A stretch of DNA of 64,000 nt from Amoebophrya sp. A120. Taxonomy: Eukaryota > Sar > Dinophyceae > Syndiniales > Amoebophryaceae. The position numbers were made by a program, and so were the translations under genes. A model generated the notes under the pieces. The model worked only from the letters and a program-made list of their open reading frames with translations, did no database searches and was not told the origin of the DNA. Positions 1 through 11,000 of this stretch are shown here, piece after piece. The stretch covers positions 4,816,747 through 4,880,746 of the forward strand of contig CAJINV010000001.1 of the NCBI GenBank assembly GCA_905178155.1, written 5' to 3'. Numbering within the stretch: the first letter of the stretch is position 1; each line of letters starts with the position of its first letter.

Positions 1-2
1 GC

Positions 3-3000
3 GAAGACGAAAAGGAAGATCCTGCTTCCACCACCGGCGGACAAAAAAAGCTGTCTTGTGCAACAAGTAGTAGCGAGGTGAACTACACTTGTAATAAACA
101 CACGACTTCTGGTCCTGCTGAGGCAGAGAACTACTGCTCCAGGCTGCACTCGTCCCTTTGGCAGTCGGCGTCGGCACCGTTTTTGTCAGATTGGAAGCAG
201 AAGTCTGCTGGAGTTCTTGTCTGCCCACAACGGGCTCGGTTGAAGTGTTGTAATCGTCGAGACGACACCAGGGTCGACGAACCGTCTACGAAGAGTAATG
301 CACCCAGCATTTTTGCCAGTACTGCTCACGGAAGCGGCAGTAATCTAGCGGCTTGTCCAAAACACGAGGATGATGCGCCACCAACAACACGGGCGCAGCA
401 CCAGGATCCTTTACTTCTCGGAGGAGGATTCTTGTCGGCTGCGACGAGCGATACTGGCGCGCCCTTCAACTCCGGCTCTAGTCTTCGCAAGAGGCACGGT
501 AGTAGAGCTACTGCCTTAACAAGTACAGCAGCTTCTTCAAAAATAACCAAGCAAGCGAGATACAGTGAGGCCGTGAAGATGGTCGATCATAGTCCAAGTA
601 CAACAATGCTGTCATCGTTGTCTCCGATGAACTATCCGATGAAGCGTGCGCAGAGCTGTCCCAGCAGCCTTCACGAGCTTCCCAGGCAGTTTCGCAGAAG
701 CAAACGAGAGGAGCTTCCCGCCGGCCCCAAGCTGATCCACAAAGGGACGCCAGAGGCAAAAATCCCGTGGAATTTCCAGGAGTTTCGGCTCAACGACTGG
801 ACCTTCCAGGAGCGGTACCAGGAGGTGTTGCAGCGCTATCAGAATCTCTGGACCCTGGCGACAAAGAACTTCGATTTATTTGCGATGTCGTTTCAGTCTG
901 GGCTAGGTTTTTTCGGAGAAGAATCTTCCGCGAAGAATTTTTCAGAAGAAGAAGAAGAACCGGGTCAACGTCATCAAGGCCAAACCAGTAAACCTGTTGC
1001 CGCTGCTGGTTCCGAATCCGAACAGCGCTTTTTCGACGGGCTGATAAAGAGTGTCTACGATATCTCGATGAAACCCCACGGTCATGACTTTGTCCAGCAG
1101 TCGCAAAGGACCGTCGTAGATAAAATGAATCTTGTTCGGAACGAAAACGATTTTCCTGCCCGAGGCCGAGACGACACGACCCGGGTCGCGGGTTTTGTGA
1201 ATGAAATTGAGCTTCATTGGGGAAGCGTGCAGGCAGACTTTGCGTTCTTTGTGCAGGACGAGATGAGGTCACAGATGGAAAGTCTAGTCCCTGATTACAT
1301 CACGGACAACCCGGACGAGGACGAGATTGACGCTGTGGAAGACGAGACTGGGGGATTCGACAGTACGAGGACGTCATACGACAACTCTGACCACCTGCAT
1401 GCGAAGGATCTTCCGCGTCATGCTGAACCTACAGCTTCTGCGCAAGCGCATCTACGCACTGGTAGCCTGTATGATGACCTCGAGGAGGACGAGAAGGATT
1501 TCGGAAAGCTCTCACAGTCCCGCAAGGGAATTTTGCGATCCAAACTGAGCTTGATGGCCAAGAAGTTACCGTTCAAAAAAGGTGCTTCATCTTCTTCGGC
1601 GCAACTGGGAGCTACAGGTTACCAGCATGATGATCTCGTCGCACAAGCAACTACAGGCTCTGGTCCCGGGGGAAACAAGAAATCAACCACGAGCACTAGA
1701 AAAATTTCTTCTAGCGACACGACCATTTTTTCCGAAGATCATGCTACGGCCGCCCAGAATCAGGCACAGGCTCGAAATAAAGTACAGCACATCAATCTTC
1801 ATCCGCAAGAGCTGAAGCAGCTGCGGCAGCGGTTTGAAGAGAAAATCCTCGGTTTCTTGAATCCGCGGTTTCAAGCGGAATTGCAGCGGTGGAGCAGCTT
1901 GTTCAACTTGGAGCACACGCGGATCGTCGAGGAGGAATCCGCTGCTTACAAGCAAAACGGATGGACCTACTTCTTGATCGAATACGGCGACTATGAGTCC
2001 TCGCGGATCTTTTTACCCCGCATGTTTCCCGTGTGGACGAAGAAGTTTGGGCGCGTCGGAGTGAAGCACACTGCCGTAATGAAGTGCGTTCGGGCCATTA
2101 CACCTCAGGAGGATTTTGTGACGACTAATTCGCAGGCAGATAATGTGCAAGAAGTGCCAGTTGTACAGATCAAGAAAGCGACGTTTCCTTTTCAAGATGC
2201 TGTTCGTACGACGCGGGTCAATGAGGACGACAATGAAGGCGAAGGAGCTCCTGGAGTTTTGGGCAACGCCTCGCGCACTCCAGAGCCGCCTGCTGGGCTG
2301 AACGAACAAGGATCGTTGTTGCCGAGTCCTCTTCCAGGAGTACATGCTAGTATCAGCGCGGAAAACGTAAGAACTTCTTGGCCGCGGTTTCTTAGCTGCG
2401 GGCGGCGGTGCAGAGCTAGCCGCGGCACGTCCGCGGAAGAAACGGATAGAACCGTGAGTGCGCACGAGGAAGACGAATCTCTTCTCGATAAAATGGAGGC
2501 GCTGTCACTAGGCAGTAAGTCCACCAATGGCCGCGACGGTGCACTAGATCCCCGGTGGTCCTCCTTTCAGCGGCAGCAAATGAGCAACGAGATGGCGCAG
2601 CAGCCTGTAGTGGCGAAAGATCTTCAGCAAACGGGGATGACCGTGCGCACGGCAACGACACCGCAAGAAGCCGCACTGCGACTGAATTCTCCGTTGCTCC
2701 CCAGCACAACTTACAGGAATGCTCCGGCTTTTGGAATCCCCCGGACTGACAGCCGCAGCAGCGTAGCGAGCAGTCTGCCTAGTAGCGCTTCGTGCGGTAG
2801 TCTGGTGAGCGAACCGGAAGAAAACCTTGACGATGTACTCGTTTTCGGGCGCCGCCTCGGAAGTAAATCACCCGCCCCGTGTACTACTAGTGGCACTGCT
2901 GGTGTCGTCCTCGAGCCTGCTGCAACGTTCGGCGGGACACCGTTGATCAAAAGCGAGCCGACGCTGAGTTCATCTACTTCTGCAGGCGTGCTGTTGAACA

Positions 3001-6000
3001 CAGTGGAGCATGACGACGCGGCCTCTGTCGCCTCCATGTCAACAACCACGGGAGGTCCGACGTTGAGCAGCACCTTCAGCTCTCCACACTCCTCTTTCAC
3101 GTCGCCCACGTCGCGGCCCTCGGAGAAGAACAGCAGCATGATTACTAGACTCAACACCACAGGAGCAGTTCGCCGCGGCACGACAGTACCCAGAAACCAA
3201 ACTAATCCGCTTCAGGAACCGGACTCACCGTCCGCCTTCGTTTTGCAAGAACCTGGTGCCTCACCGTCCGCCTCACCTTCTGCCTCTCCGTCGCCGGAAA
3301 CAGACGAGGAGGCAGCTGTTGCGGACACAACTTCTCTCAAAAATCGTGTGGAACGGACACGACAAAAAGCCGTAGCCGACGAGGAGCCCCGTGGTCCCGC
3401 CCGGGTCAACGTTTCACGATCCACAGTCCAGCTCCCCCCTGCTTCAGAGTACAGCAACACCAAGGATCCCACGTACATGCATTGCATGGAAGCGTACCAC
3501 GGCATTATTCCGCCGATCGAGGACGAGAACGATCTGCGGGGGTCCTACGCCAACCCGGGGTACATCACCGTGAACCCGTTTGGACTTTTCGCTTGTGGCG
3601 GCTGGCATTTCAAGCGCGTAGTCAAGGTCTTGGACCGCAGCTTCACGAAGGGCTTCAAAATGCAGGTGCCCATGATAGAGACTGCGGAAGAAGCAGACAA
3701 TTCCAACGAGTTCGCACCGGAACTGCGCGCGATGCTCGAGCCGGAGATGCTCGCGGCGGTGCCCGACTTGAGAGCTGCACGTGGTACGTATCATGCGTCT
3801 AGTACTTCGCACCGCGGACCGACGTCGCCAAGTTCATGCCAACTGTCGTCCGAAAGTCTGGCTTCCAGCACGCGAGGATTATACGAGGACAAAAACATCA
3901 GCAACGATGTCGGCGCAAGTCTCAAGAATCCCTGGGGAACAAGAAGTTCTAGTACTGCCGGAGCACCAGTTGGCGGGGTTCCTCTTGTTCCTGCACAGTT
4001 GTACCAGTCTAGTTGTACTTCGAGCACGAATTCCAGTCCCCGTGGCGGCTCTTCGGAAGAAAGTTTCCAGCAGTCTGCGGCGTTCGACCGCGTGTTATCC
4101 CCAATTTGCGAGTACGCCGAGCGGAGCACGGACTCTCTCCTGCAAAGTAGCCAAGAAGTTCGTAGTACTTCTTCCCCCCAAGAAGGACAAGGGCGTCGCG
4201 GTGGCTCTTTCCCCTCTTCTCCGCGTAGTTCTACTAGTCCCTCGCAGGGAGCAGAACGGGGTGACAAGCGAAATAGTACTCCGTCGGGATTATTGCGTCT
4301 CCAGCAGTTGTCGAACAGAGGCGATAGTGACGGCGGCGAGAGCACCAGCGAAAAGATTGCTGAAAAGAGCACCGCGTGCAATCCCACGACCCCTGAGCGA
4401 AAACAAAGATGGATGGAAGACGGGCAGTACATGAACACTCCTGCGCTCGAATGCCCCTTCCCCGCCCGGGCAGTAGAGCCTGCACGAATAGAGTTTGATC
4501 TTAGTTGGGAGGAGCACGATGTGCTGCCGCGTAGTGAAGAAACTGTAAGATATGCTGGTCTTGGTCCGAGAACTATTATGCCGGACGACCACGCCGCAAT
4601 CTCCTTGAGGGCCGCCGAAGTGCCTGCTTTAGAACCTGTCGACCAAAGCGCGTCGTCAGAGAGCCCGCAAGTGAGCCCAAGAACGACCACATCCGGAGGG
4701 GCGGGCACTAGTACTTTATTTCGGAAAAAGCCGTCCATTAGGCGGCAAGTCGTGAGCTGTCCAAGCAGAATTTTCGAAACGGGGGGCTCCGTGAGCCGCG
4801 GGGCGAGAGGGGGCGGAAGTGGATCTGTATCTTCGTTGTTTTCTAACAGTTCCTTGCTCACCAACGTGACCACTACGTTCAACGAGTGCAGTTCGCGATC
4901 GCCTTTCTTTGCGCGCCAAGACTTTCAGCCCTACTACCAACCGCTCGCCGTCGCGCCTCCGCCATTCGATTTCGGAGGCGTAGTGGGTTTGACGGGAGTA
5001 CAGCAACCTCCTTCATCTATGCCATCAACCGAGGAAAGTCTTGCAGAGAGTGGCACGAGTCGTGGCCCGCCGGAGCTCTTGACCGGAGCCAGTGCGAGTG
5101 TAGTTGATGGAAATACAGCAGAGGACTTCTTGCTTGACAACACCGGGGTAAGAAATGATGAACGTAAGAAAAGCAGCCCTGGCGTTCGTCTCGCGACGGA
5201 ACAAAGCTTTCTCGAAACGCTCCCCGATGCAGTCGTTGACGAACTGATCCTGAACACTCCTCATCCAGAGCGGCGTCGGTTTCAAAGTCAGTCTACCGGC
5301 ACGCCGTTGTCTTCCCCTCGTGACGATCCTCCGTCCCCGTCGTCAGCGAATGGTGCGCGAGGATTGGCGTTTCCGTTTATTTTCGATGGAAACACAAATA
5401 CTAAACGGAGGTCACCTCCTCCGCCACCGCTTCTTTTGTCTTCGTTGCCCACCTCTCCGACCCCTTCCGACGCGACCGTGGACGACGCGATGACAGCTGG
5501 GGAGCAGTTTGGGCATTTGTTGTCAGGACGAGGAGGCGGAGGAATCCGAGCAGTACCTCACCTCGACCCGACCGGCGCTGTTTCATCCGGGCCAACTTCC
5601 TCGCGGTGTCCTAGCCCGTGCTCTGATGCGTCCGCGTCGAGCAGTCACCACGTCGCACCGTCGGGTCCTGGAGAAGATCATAGCGAACCACCTGTACTAG
5701 AAGTCGCACCCGTAGATAAAGAACAATCACCAGCCTCCTCGCCGGAAGCAGGAGGAGAAAATGGTCCTCCACTGAAAGATACTACAGCTTCTAGCTCTAG
5801 ACATCAGAAAAAAACTACGTATCAAATTCCGGTGCTGATGACAAGCCCAGTCTGGTTTCCATTTAACGACGAGAAATCCTACCATGTTCTGCAGCACAAC
5901 TGCAATCACTTCTCCGAGTCCATGCTCGTGGTGCTTTTGGTGATGGAAGCCGTGGAGAAAGCGAAAACACTGAATAATTTCTCTGAAGACCAAAGAGACG

Positions 6001-6527
6001 AAGATCAAGATCTGCTGGCGCGGGAAAAAGAACCTGATCCCTCAAAAAATGCGGCGCAAATTATGGAAGAAGTGGCTGCGGCCCGGGACAACTACCGCAT
6101 GGAGAAGGAGAAGCAGGTAGCGCACGAGATCCGTGTGCTTTTGCACCGCGCACTGATTCTGAAATTGCTTTACTCGTCGTTTTCCCCCGACCAGGAGTCG
6201 TTCCACCTGGCGAAGCGGATACGCCCCCTGTTTCCCTTTCTGGACAGTAAAGTATCGCCGCTGGTCGCCGAGCAGGCTCTGCGGAATCCAGAAAACTGCG
6301 GCCTCCACTTCGTTCGACCCGTGCTCAAGGAGCTATTTCGGGCACTGCGGCACGAGATCGCGCTGGTGTCCTCTCCCGGGAGGGTACGGGGGACGGACGA
6401 ACAAAGCGGTCGCAGACCAGCAGACTGTGACCTGTTGGAGCAGCAGTATTCTTTTCCGCCTCCGTGGCAGCAACAGCAGGAGGAGCTGCTCAAGTTTACC
6501 CAAGACGTCGCCGCGAGGCTGGTGTAA
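3..6527 (+). CDS. Giant protein with split DeSI/PPPDE-type peptidase domain (5' partial)
   Basis: The reading frame is open from the left edge of the window to a TAA stop, about 2,174 residues. A GTG at 78 is not a credible eukaryotic start, so the true start lies upstream. Two separated blocks match the permuted papain-like DeSI/PPPDE fold. A histidine block GRVGVKHTAVMK (His codon 2067-2069) corresponds to the family WHT motif. A cysteine block YHVLQHNCNHFSES (Cys codon 5901-5903) corresponds to the family HNCNxFS motif. Family members remove SUMO or ubiquitin. Their catalytic domain is usually about 150 residues, but here about 1,280 mostly Ser/Thr/Pro/Gly-rich residues separate the pair. 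A third ordered block at about 3480-3680 (GYITVNPFGLFACGGWHF) may belong to the same fold. There is no introner in 6.5 kb. The family call is fairly sure; activity and substrate are unknown. Confidence 0.75.
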   Translation, partial: EDEKEDPASTTGGQKKLSCATSSSEVNYTCNKHTTSGPAEAENYCSRLHSSLWQSASAPFLSDWKQKSAGVLVCPQRARLKCCNRRDDTRVDEPSTKSNAPSIFASTAHGSGSNLAACPKHEDDAPPTTRAQHQDPLLLGGGFLSAATSDTGAPFNSGSSLRKRHGSRATALTSTAASSKITKQARYSEAVKMVDHSPSTTMLSSLSPMNYPMKRAQSCPSSLHELPRQFRRSKREELPAGPKLIHKGTPEAKIPWNFQEFRLNDWTFQERYQEVLQRYQNLWTLATKNFDLFAMSFQSGLGFFGEESSAKNFSEEEEEPGQRHQGQTSKPVAAAGSESEQRFFDGLIKSVYDISMKPHGHDFVQQSQRTVVDKMNLVRNENDFPARGRDDTTRVAGFVNEIELHWGSVQADFAFFVQDEMRSQMESLVPDYITDNPDEDEIDAVEDETGGFDSTRTSYDNSDHLHAKDLPRHAEPTASAQAHLRTGSLYDDLEEDEKDFGKLSQSRKGILRSKLSLMAKKLPFKKGASSSSAQLGATGYQHDDLVAQATTGSGPGGNKKSTTSTRKISSSDTTIFSEDHATAAQNQAQARNKVQHINLHPQELKQLRQRFEEKILGFLNPRFQAELQRWSSLFNLEHTRIVEEESAAYKQNGWTYFLIEYGDYESSRIFLPRMFPVWTKKFGRVGVKHTAVMKCVRAITPQEDFVTTNSQADNVQEVPVVQIKKATFPFQDAVRTTRVNEDDNEGEGAPGVLGNASRTPEPPAGLNEQGSLLPSPLPGVHASISAENVRTSWPRFLSCGRRCRASRGTSAEETDRTVSAHEEDESLLDKMEALSLGSKSTNGRDGALDPRWSSFQRQQMSNEMAQQPVVAKDLQQTGMTVRTATTPQEAALRLNSPLLPSTTYRNAPAFGIPRTDSRSSVASSLPSSASCGSLVSEPEENLDDVLVFGRRLGSKSPAPCTTSGTAGVVLEPAATFGGTPLIKSEPTLSSSTSAGVLLNTVEHDDAASVASMSTTTGGPTLSSTFSSPHSSFTSPTSRPSEKNSSMITRLNTTGAVRRGTTVPRNQTNPLQEPDSPSAFVLQEPGASPSASPSASPSPETDEEAAVADTTSLKNRVERTRQKAVADEEPRGPARVNVSRSTVQLPPASEYSNTKDPTYMHCMEAYHGIIPPIEDENDLRGSYANPGYITVNPFGLFACGGWHFKRVVKVLDRSFTKGFKMQVPMIETAEEADNSNEFAPELRAMLEPEMLAAVPDLRAARGTYHASSTSHRGPTSPSSCQLSSESLASSTRGLYEDKNISNDVGASLKNPWGTRSSSTAGAPVGGVPLVPAQLYQSSCTSSTNSSPRGGSSEESFQQSAAFDRVLSPICEYAERSTDSLLQSSQEVRSTSSPQEGQGRRGGSFPSSPRSSTSPSQGAERGDKRNSTPSGLLRLQQLSNRGDSDGGESTSEKIAEKSTACNPTTPERKQRWMEDGQYMNTPALECPFPARAVEPARIEFDLSWEEHDVLPRSEETVRYAGLGPRTIMPDDHAAISLRAAEVPALEPVDQSASSESPQVSPRTTTSGGAGTSTLFRKKPSIRRQVVSCPSRIFETGGSVSRGARGGGSGSVSSLFSNSSLLTNVTTTFNECSSRSPFFARQDFQPYYQPLAVAPPPFDFGGVVGLTGVQQPPSSMPSTEESLAESGTSRGPPELLTGASASVVDGNTAEDFLLDNTGVRNDERKKSSPGVRLATEQSFLETLPDAVVDELILNTPHPERRRFQSQSTGTPLSSPRDDPPSPSSANGARGLAFPFIFDGNTNTKRRSPPPPPLLLSSLPTSPTPSDATVDDAMTAGEQFGHLLSGRGGGGIRAVPHLDPTGAVSSGPTSSRCPSPCSDASASSSHHVAPSGPGEDHSEPPVLEVAPVDKEQSPASSPEAGGENGPPLKDTTASSSRHQKKTTYQIPVLMTSPVWFPFNDEKSYHVLQHNCNHFSESMLVVLLVMEAVEKAKTLNNFSEDQRDEDQDLLAREKEPDPSKNAAQIMEEVAAARDNYRMEKEKQVAHEIRVLLHRALILKLLYSSFSPDQESFHLAKRIRPLFPFLDSKVSPLVAEQALRNPENCGLHFVRPVLKELFRALRHEIALVSSPGRVRGTDEQSGRRPADCDLLEQQYSFPPPWQQQQEELLKFTQDVAARLV

Positions 6528-8020
6528 TTGTACGTAGAGAGGTAATTATATTTCGAAAGCTGTAGGAGAGGCACTGACTTAAGAAGTTTGTGATGAAGAT
6601 AAAAAAGTCAAAGTCTTTGTGTGAGCATAATCTTCCCATCGAGCTTTGTACTTAGGGTCAAACTACTACTACGATTGACCGTGTAACCAAAACCAGATGT
6701 TGATCACGAGTTCGGATAGTACTCGTTTTGCACGCAAAAGCGACGGCGAGTAAGGTAAAATAATCAACAAGAAGTACTACGCTCAGGTACAAGTTTCCAT
6801 TTTCTAGAGTTGTTTGAGTTGTTTTTGCAGGTGTAGTGCGCATGTCACAAAAAAGTTTGTTACTGTTGCGTATCATAATCAATCTGTTTTGCGCTTGCGT
6901 AGTACCGCGCAGCCACCGATTTGTTGAGTTCATCGACGACACTAGTGTGACGCTGACATTTTCCTTATCGCGCAGCACCTCTTCGACTTTTGAGAACATC
7001 CCGCCACGACGTTGACCATGTTGATGCGCGACATTCAACGGGCCTCGGTATCGGAAGTCAAGCGATCTCAAATACAAAGGAATAAAAGCCATAGTTCATG
7101 CAGATAGGAAAACTCAAAGTCAAACAAAGGTTCAACCAGCTGTATTTTTACGTAGACACACTATTTTTAGATTTAGAATGCGGTACGGATCCGCAGCTCG
7201 TTTTACACTATTTTTTTAACACAACCACACGGCTGAGTGCACACTACGGAATTTTTCAAATCAATGTTTAAAAATCGGAATGCGCACTGCAACCGATGCA
7301 GGCATAGTCAACATTGCTGTGTAATAAGGCGTACTTGTCTAGTACCTAGAAGTCCTGTATGTGTATTCTCGTGGTCTGCGTAATTGCAAAGTTCATCCTG
7401 GGATAAAAATCTTGTTCGTCGCCTTTTGAATTTTGCTTTTGTCAGCTTCTACCTATGTTGTTTTCTATTCGGGTCGGCGACGCGACAAGGTGAAACTGGC
7501 AGCATGTTGTTTTCTCTTTCTAACGTGCGAAAGCCAAAGGCAATAAAGCGAAACGAAACATAAAAGTATAGGCGACATCGTATTATATATCGGTTCCACA
7601 CTGTGGTGGCACAATCCTGTAAATTGGTAGGATCATTGTGTGGTTTTCGTTTTCTTCGGAGGTCCCTCTCACTTCTTTCTTCCGCCTCTGGCAGACTTCA
7701 AATTCGATCATTTTATTGATTCCGACGGCGAACTCGCCAGATTATCCTGTCGTTGCGCAGCAACGTCACATTCGGTTGACAGCTAAACCTCCGATTTGTC
7801 TGTCCCTTTCGCTTTCCTCTCGGTAAAGGAACAGAACTGACGTCGAGAATGAATGCCTTTGCACAACATAAAACCCTGTAGGATCGCTCTCTTCAAAAGT
7901 TTTCGAATGAATTTATATATCACCCTTTTTTTATGTTGTGTGACTTTATTCTGTTCTCACTAGGTGGACTTGTTGTATAGCCGTTGTCTCGTTTTGGGAA
8001 TGTATTAAAAAAAAAAGCCA
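6528..8020. other. Intergenic, no gene recognised
   Basis: AT-richer sequence between two + strand genes. Only short open frames occur, including a 144-codon one on the minus strand at 6658-7092 with no recognisable motif. No introner termini are present. It presumably holds the 3' UTR of the upstream gene and the promoter and 5' UTR of the next; no specific signal can be named. Confidence 0.5.
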
Positions 8021-11000
8021 ATGAAATTGAAGAGCTGCAAAATGAGGACGATTCTGCCATCACTCTTCGTGAAAATAAGTTTCACCTTGCTTTTCCACCC
8101 CCACTCCTACCATGTCCGCGCGTACTACGACAAGTGGACTCCGATGGAGCAGGGCATGACGCTTGGGTTTCCCCGCCTCTACAAGGCCCCACTGAATCCG
8201 CGGGAGGTGAAGCGCAAGAGAACGTTTTTCCCCGGTAACTTCGTCAATGTGTACGACGAGATCATGTTCGAGCCCGGGAATACGGACTGTTGGGACTTCG
8301 AGGTGAACTCGGAATTCGCAAAGTACATCGACGCACAGGTGATGCAAGACGAGAACGGAAACCTGGTGTATCTGCAACAAGAACAACATCAAAATGCTGA
8401 AGATCATGCGACTACAACTCCAGCACCTTCCTCAAACTTTCACAACTACCAGCGCTGTTGCAGTTTCACGGACATAGACGACGAGATCTTCCTGACCAAC
8501 TACAGCTCCTACACCGGGGAACCCTTGTGCTGGGACGACCTGAACGCCGCGTTGAAGCGGAAGTTCGAAAACTACGTGTATGGGACGAACGGGGAGGAAA
8601 TAATGGAAGCCAAGTATTCACGGAAAAACGTGCTCCTGGGACCACAAAGACAAAAATTAGAATGCTTTAATTATACATGGGCTAGCCCTAGCTCCTATTG
8701 CTAATTAATACTACCAGTGGCATCATCGTCATTCAACGGGCCTAATGCTGCCATTGAAATGAAGACGAAAAGTTTTTAATTTTATGTCCTGTCACATCGG
8801 TTATGGTTAACACGACAGACTGTCTGGCGGATTGGTTGTGACCTTCATTGGATCTTTGTGGTTCATCACTTGTTTTCGTTGAATGCCGGGGTGGAAGTAG
8901 AGCTAGAGCATCACCATCACGGAGAAAAAGCAAAAGGAGGGCCGTTGGATATCGAGGCCGAAGAGCTAGCCTGGATCCTTGGCGATGACCAGGAGCGGCC
9001 TGTGGAGGCAATAGCAGAGGAACTGGTGGTATCAAATGCAAAAATGTCTGGGTCTGGAAGGTTGGAACTTGTATGTAATGCTAACTTTGGACGCGGCTAA
9101 AAAAATCTTTATGTATTGCATGACCAGCAACAGCAAGAGGAGTCTAGTTTGTGCTACGCTGGGAAGGCATTTGTGATGCGGAGTAGGCATCAGGAAGCCC
9201 TCTAAAAATCTGTGATGCTAGGTCGTGCATTACAGACATCCCGGGCAATGCAAAATATGCAAAGAACCCCGGCAACATTCCAGACCCAGGCACTTTTGCA
9301 CTTGATAGGTGGGCTCGCAGTCGACCATCTTCCAACCCGCTGGAGGGGACGATGAAAACGAAAATAACGGGGGGAAAACCCCACCAGCAAGCGCCGCGCG
9401 CGTGTTCCGCAAGGACCAGTTTTTGAAGTTGGCACATCACTGGAAATGGTTGGAAAAACGGTTGGGAACCGCGGATGAACTTCCGTTCGAGAAAAAGCCT
9501 AAGCTGACCGCGAACTCCGTCCTCCGAGAGCTGCTGAAGTCGACGTCAGATCGAATCCCGTTGGAAAGGAAGAATCCCCACGGACTGCCCGCCGTTTTCA
9601 GCTACGATTTCTGCTGCCGGCGGGTGAAACGCACGAAATTGCCCTTTTTCGTCGTGGGAAACGAGATAAAAACTCTGCCAGAGAAGGAGAACAACACAAC
9701 CATTACGGGAAGTAGTGGCTATAAACAATCTGAACATGGACCAGAAAGTAGAACTACGCAGGAAGATATTCTGTCCAACATTAACTTCTGGAATCGAATG
9801 TTCGAAAAGAACACGAACCGTTTCGATTTTCCGGAGAAAACAGAGCGGTTGCTGACAGCAATAGGAAACTTCGGAAATAAAGTAGACATGGATGTTCTTT
9901 CCTCTGGGCGAGGCTTCCGCCACAAAGTAGAACAGAAAAATGGAAACGTTAACGCTGCACAAGAACTGAGCGCGGAGGACTCATCATCTTCACAAGTGAA
10001 AGTGTCAGCACCAACGGTCGTCAACATGTGGTCAAAGAACGAAATTGTGCGACACCGGCTGTTCCTACGTACGACTGCCCCGAGCATCTACGAGAAGAGA
10101 CTTCGGATCGTGGTCACCATTTCCACAGTGCCGACGAGACTCGAGCTATCGTGAGGAAAAATCCCCCCTCCCCATATCGAAACGAAGTTTCTGATGCTGG
10201 ATTTCCGTACACAAATCAGATTTGTCTTGCAGTAGAGGACTGCAGGCATGTGTCAAGCCTCAGCCGCGAGGTTTTGACGTAGGCGCCTAGCATGCCAAAC
10301 GTGTGTGCTTTAAGTCCAACAGCATCACAAACCGCCTGAAAGATGCGGGGCGCTCTCTGGACTTGCCTCCTTGCAAGACAGACAGGATTTGAGGTCACAA
10401 ATGCGCATCACAAATTTTCAGACCGATACGCTTTCAATATGGGGAGGGGGGATTTTTCCTTACGATACGAGCAGGTGAAGCCCGCCCTGATCTCGTGGTT
10501 ACGGCAGACCTACCCCTATCAAATGTAAAAATGTCTGGGTCTGGCAGAATGCAACTTGTCATGCTATATCTGAAGCATGCAAAAATCTGTGTTGCATGAT
10601 TACCAAAAGTCGTCCAGTTTTGACCAAGTCGCGAGGGAGTTTCTCATGCAGGATAGGCATGAGAGAGATCGCACAGAATCTGTCATGCTAGGTCCTGCAT
10701 TCCAGACCTCATGGGTCATGCAAAAGCTGCATGACAAATCGCGCATTCTTCCAGACCCAGACAGTTTTACATTTGATAACCCCATCGATCAGCTGTACCT
10801 GTTTCTCCCCACCCGGTTCGGTCGGGACGCCGTGCGGTACCGCATTCCAGACTGGCTCCACGAGCTGCAGGAGGAGCATAAACAAGTGCTGGTGCACTTC
10901 TGCCAGGAGTTTTTCGCCGCTACGGCGGTGCTGTGCGTGACCGACAAGGAGCAGGACCCGCAGACCAAAATTCTGCACGCCATGGACGATTCCATCGTGC

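Noticed and set aside
78-80. GTG at 78 as the start of the first large protein
   Set aside because: The frame is open to the window edge and GTG starts are not expected in a eukaryotic nuclear gene.
6658-7092. 144-codon minus-strand frame downstream of the first gene
   Set aside because: No motif, no homology I recognise, AT-rich flank, opposite to every other gene.
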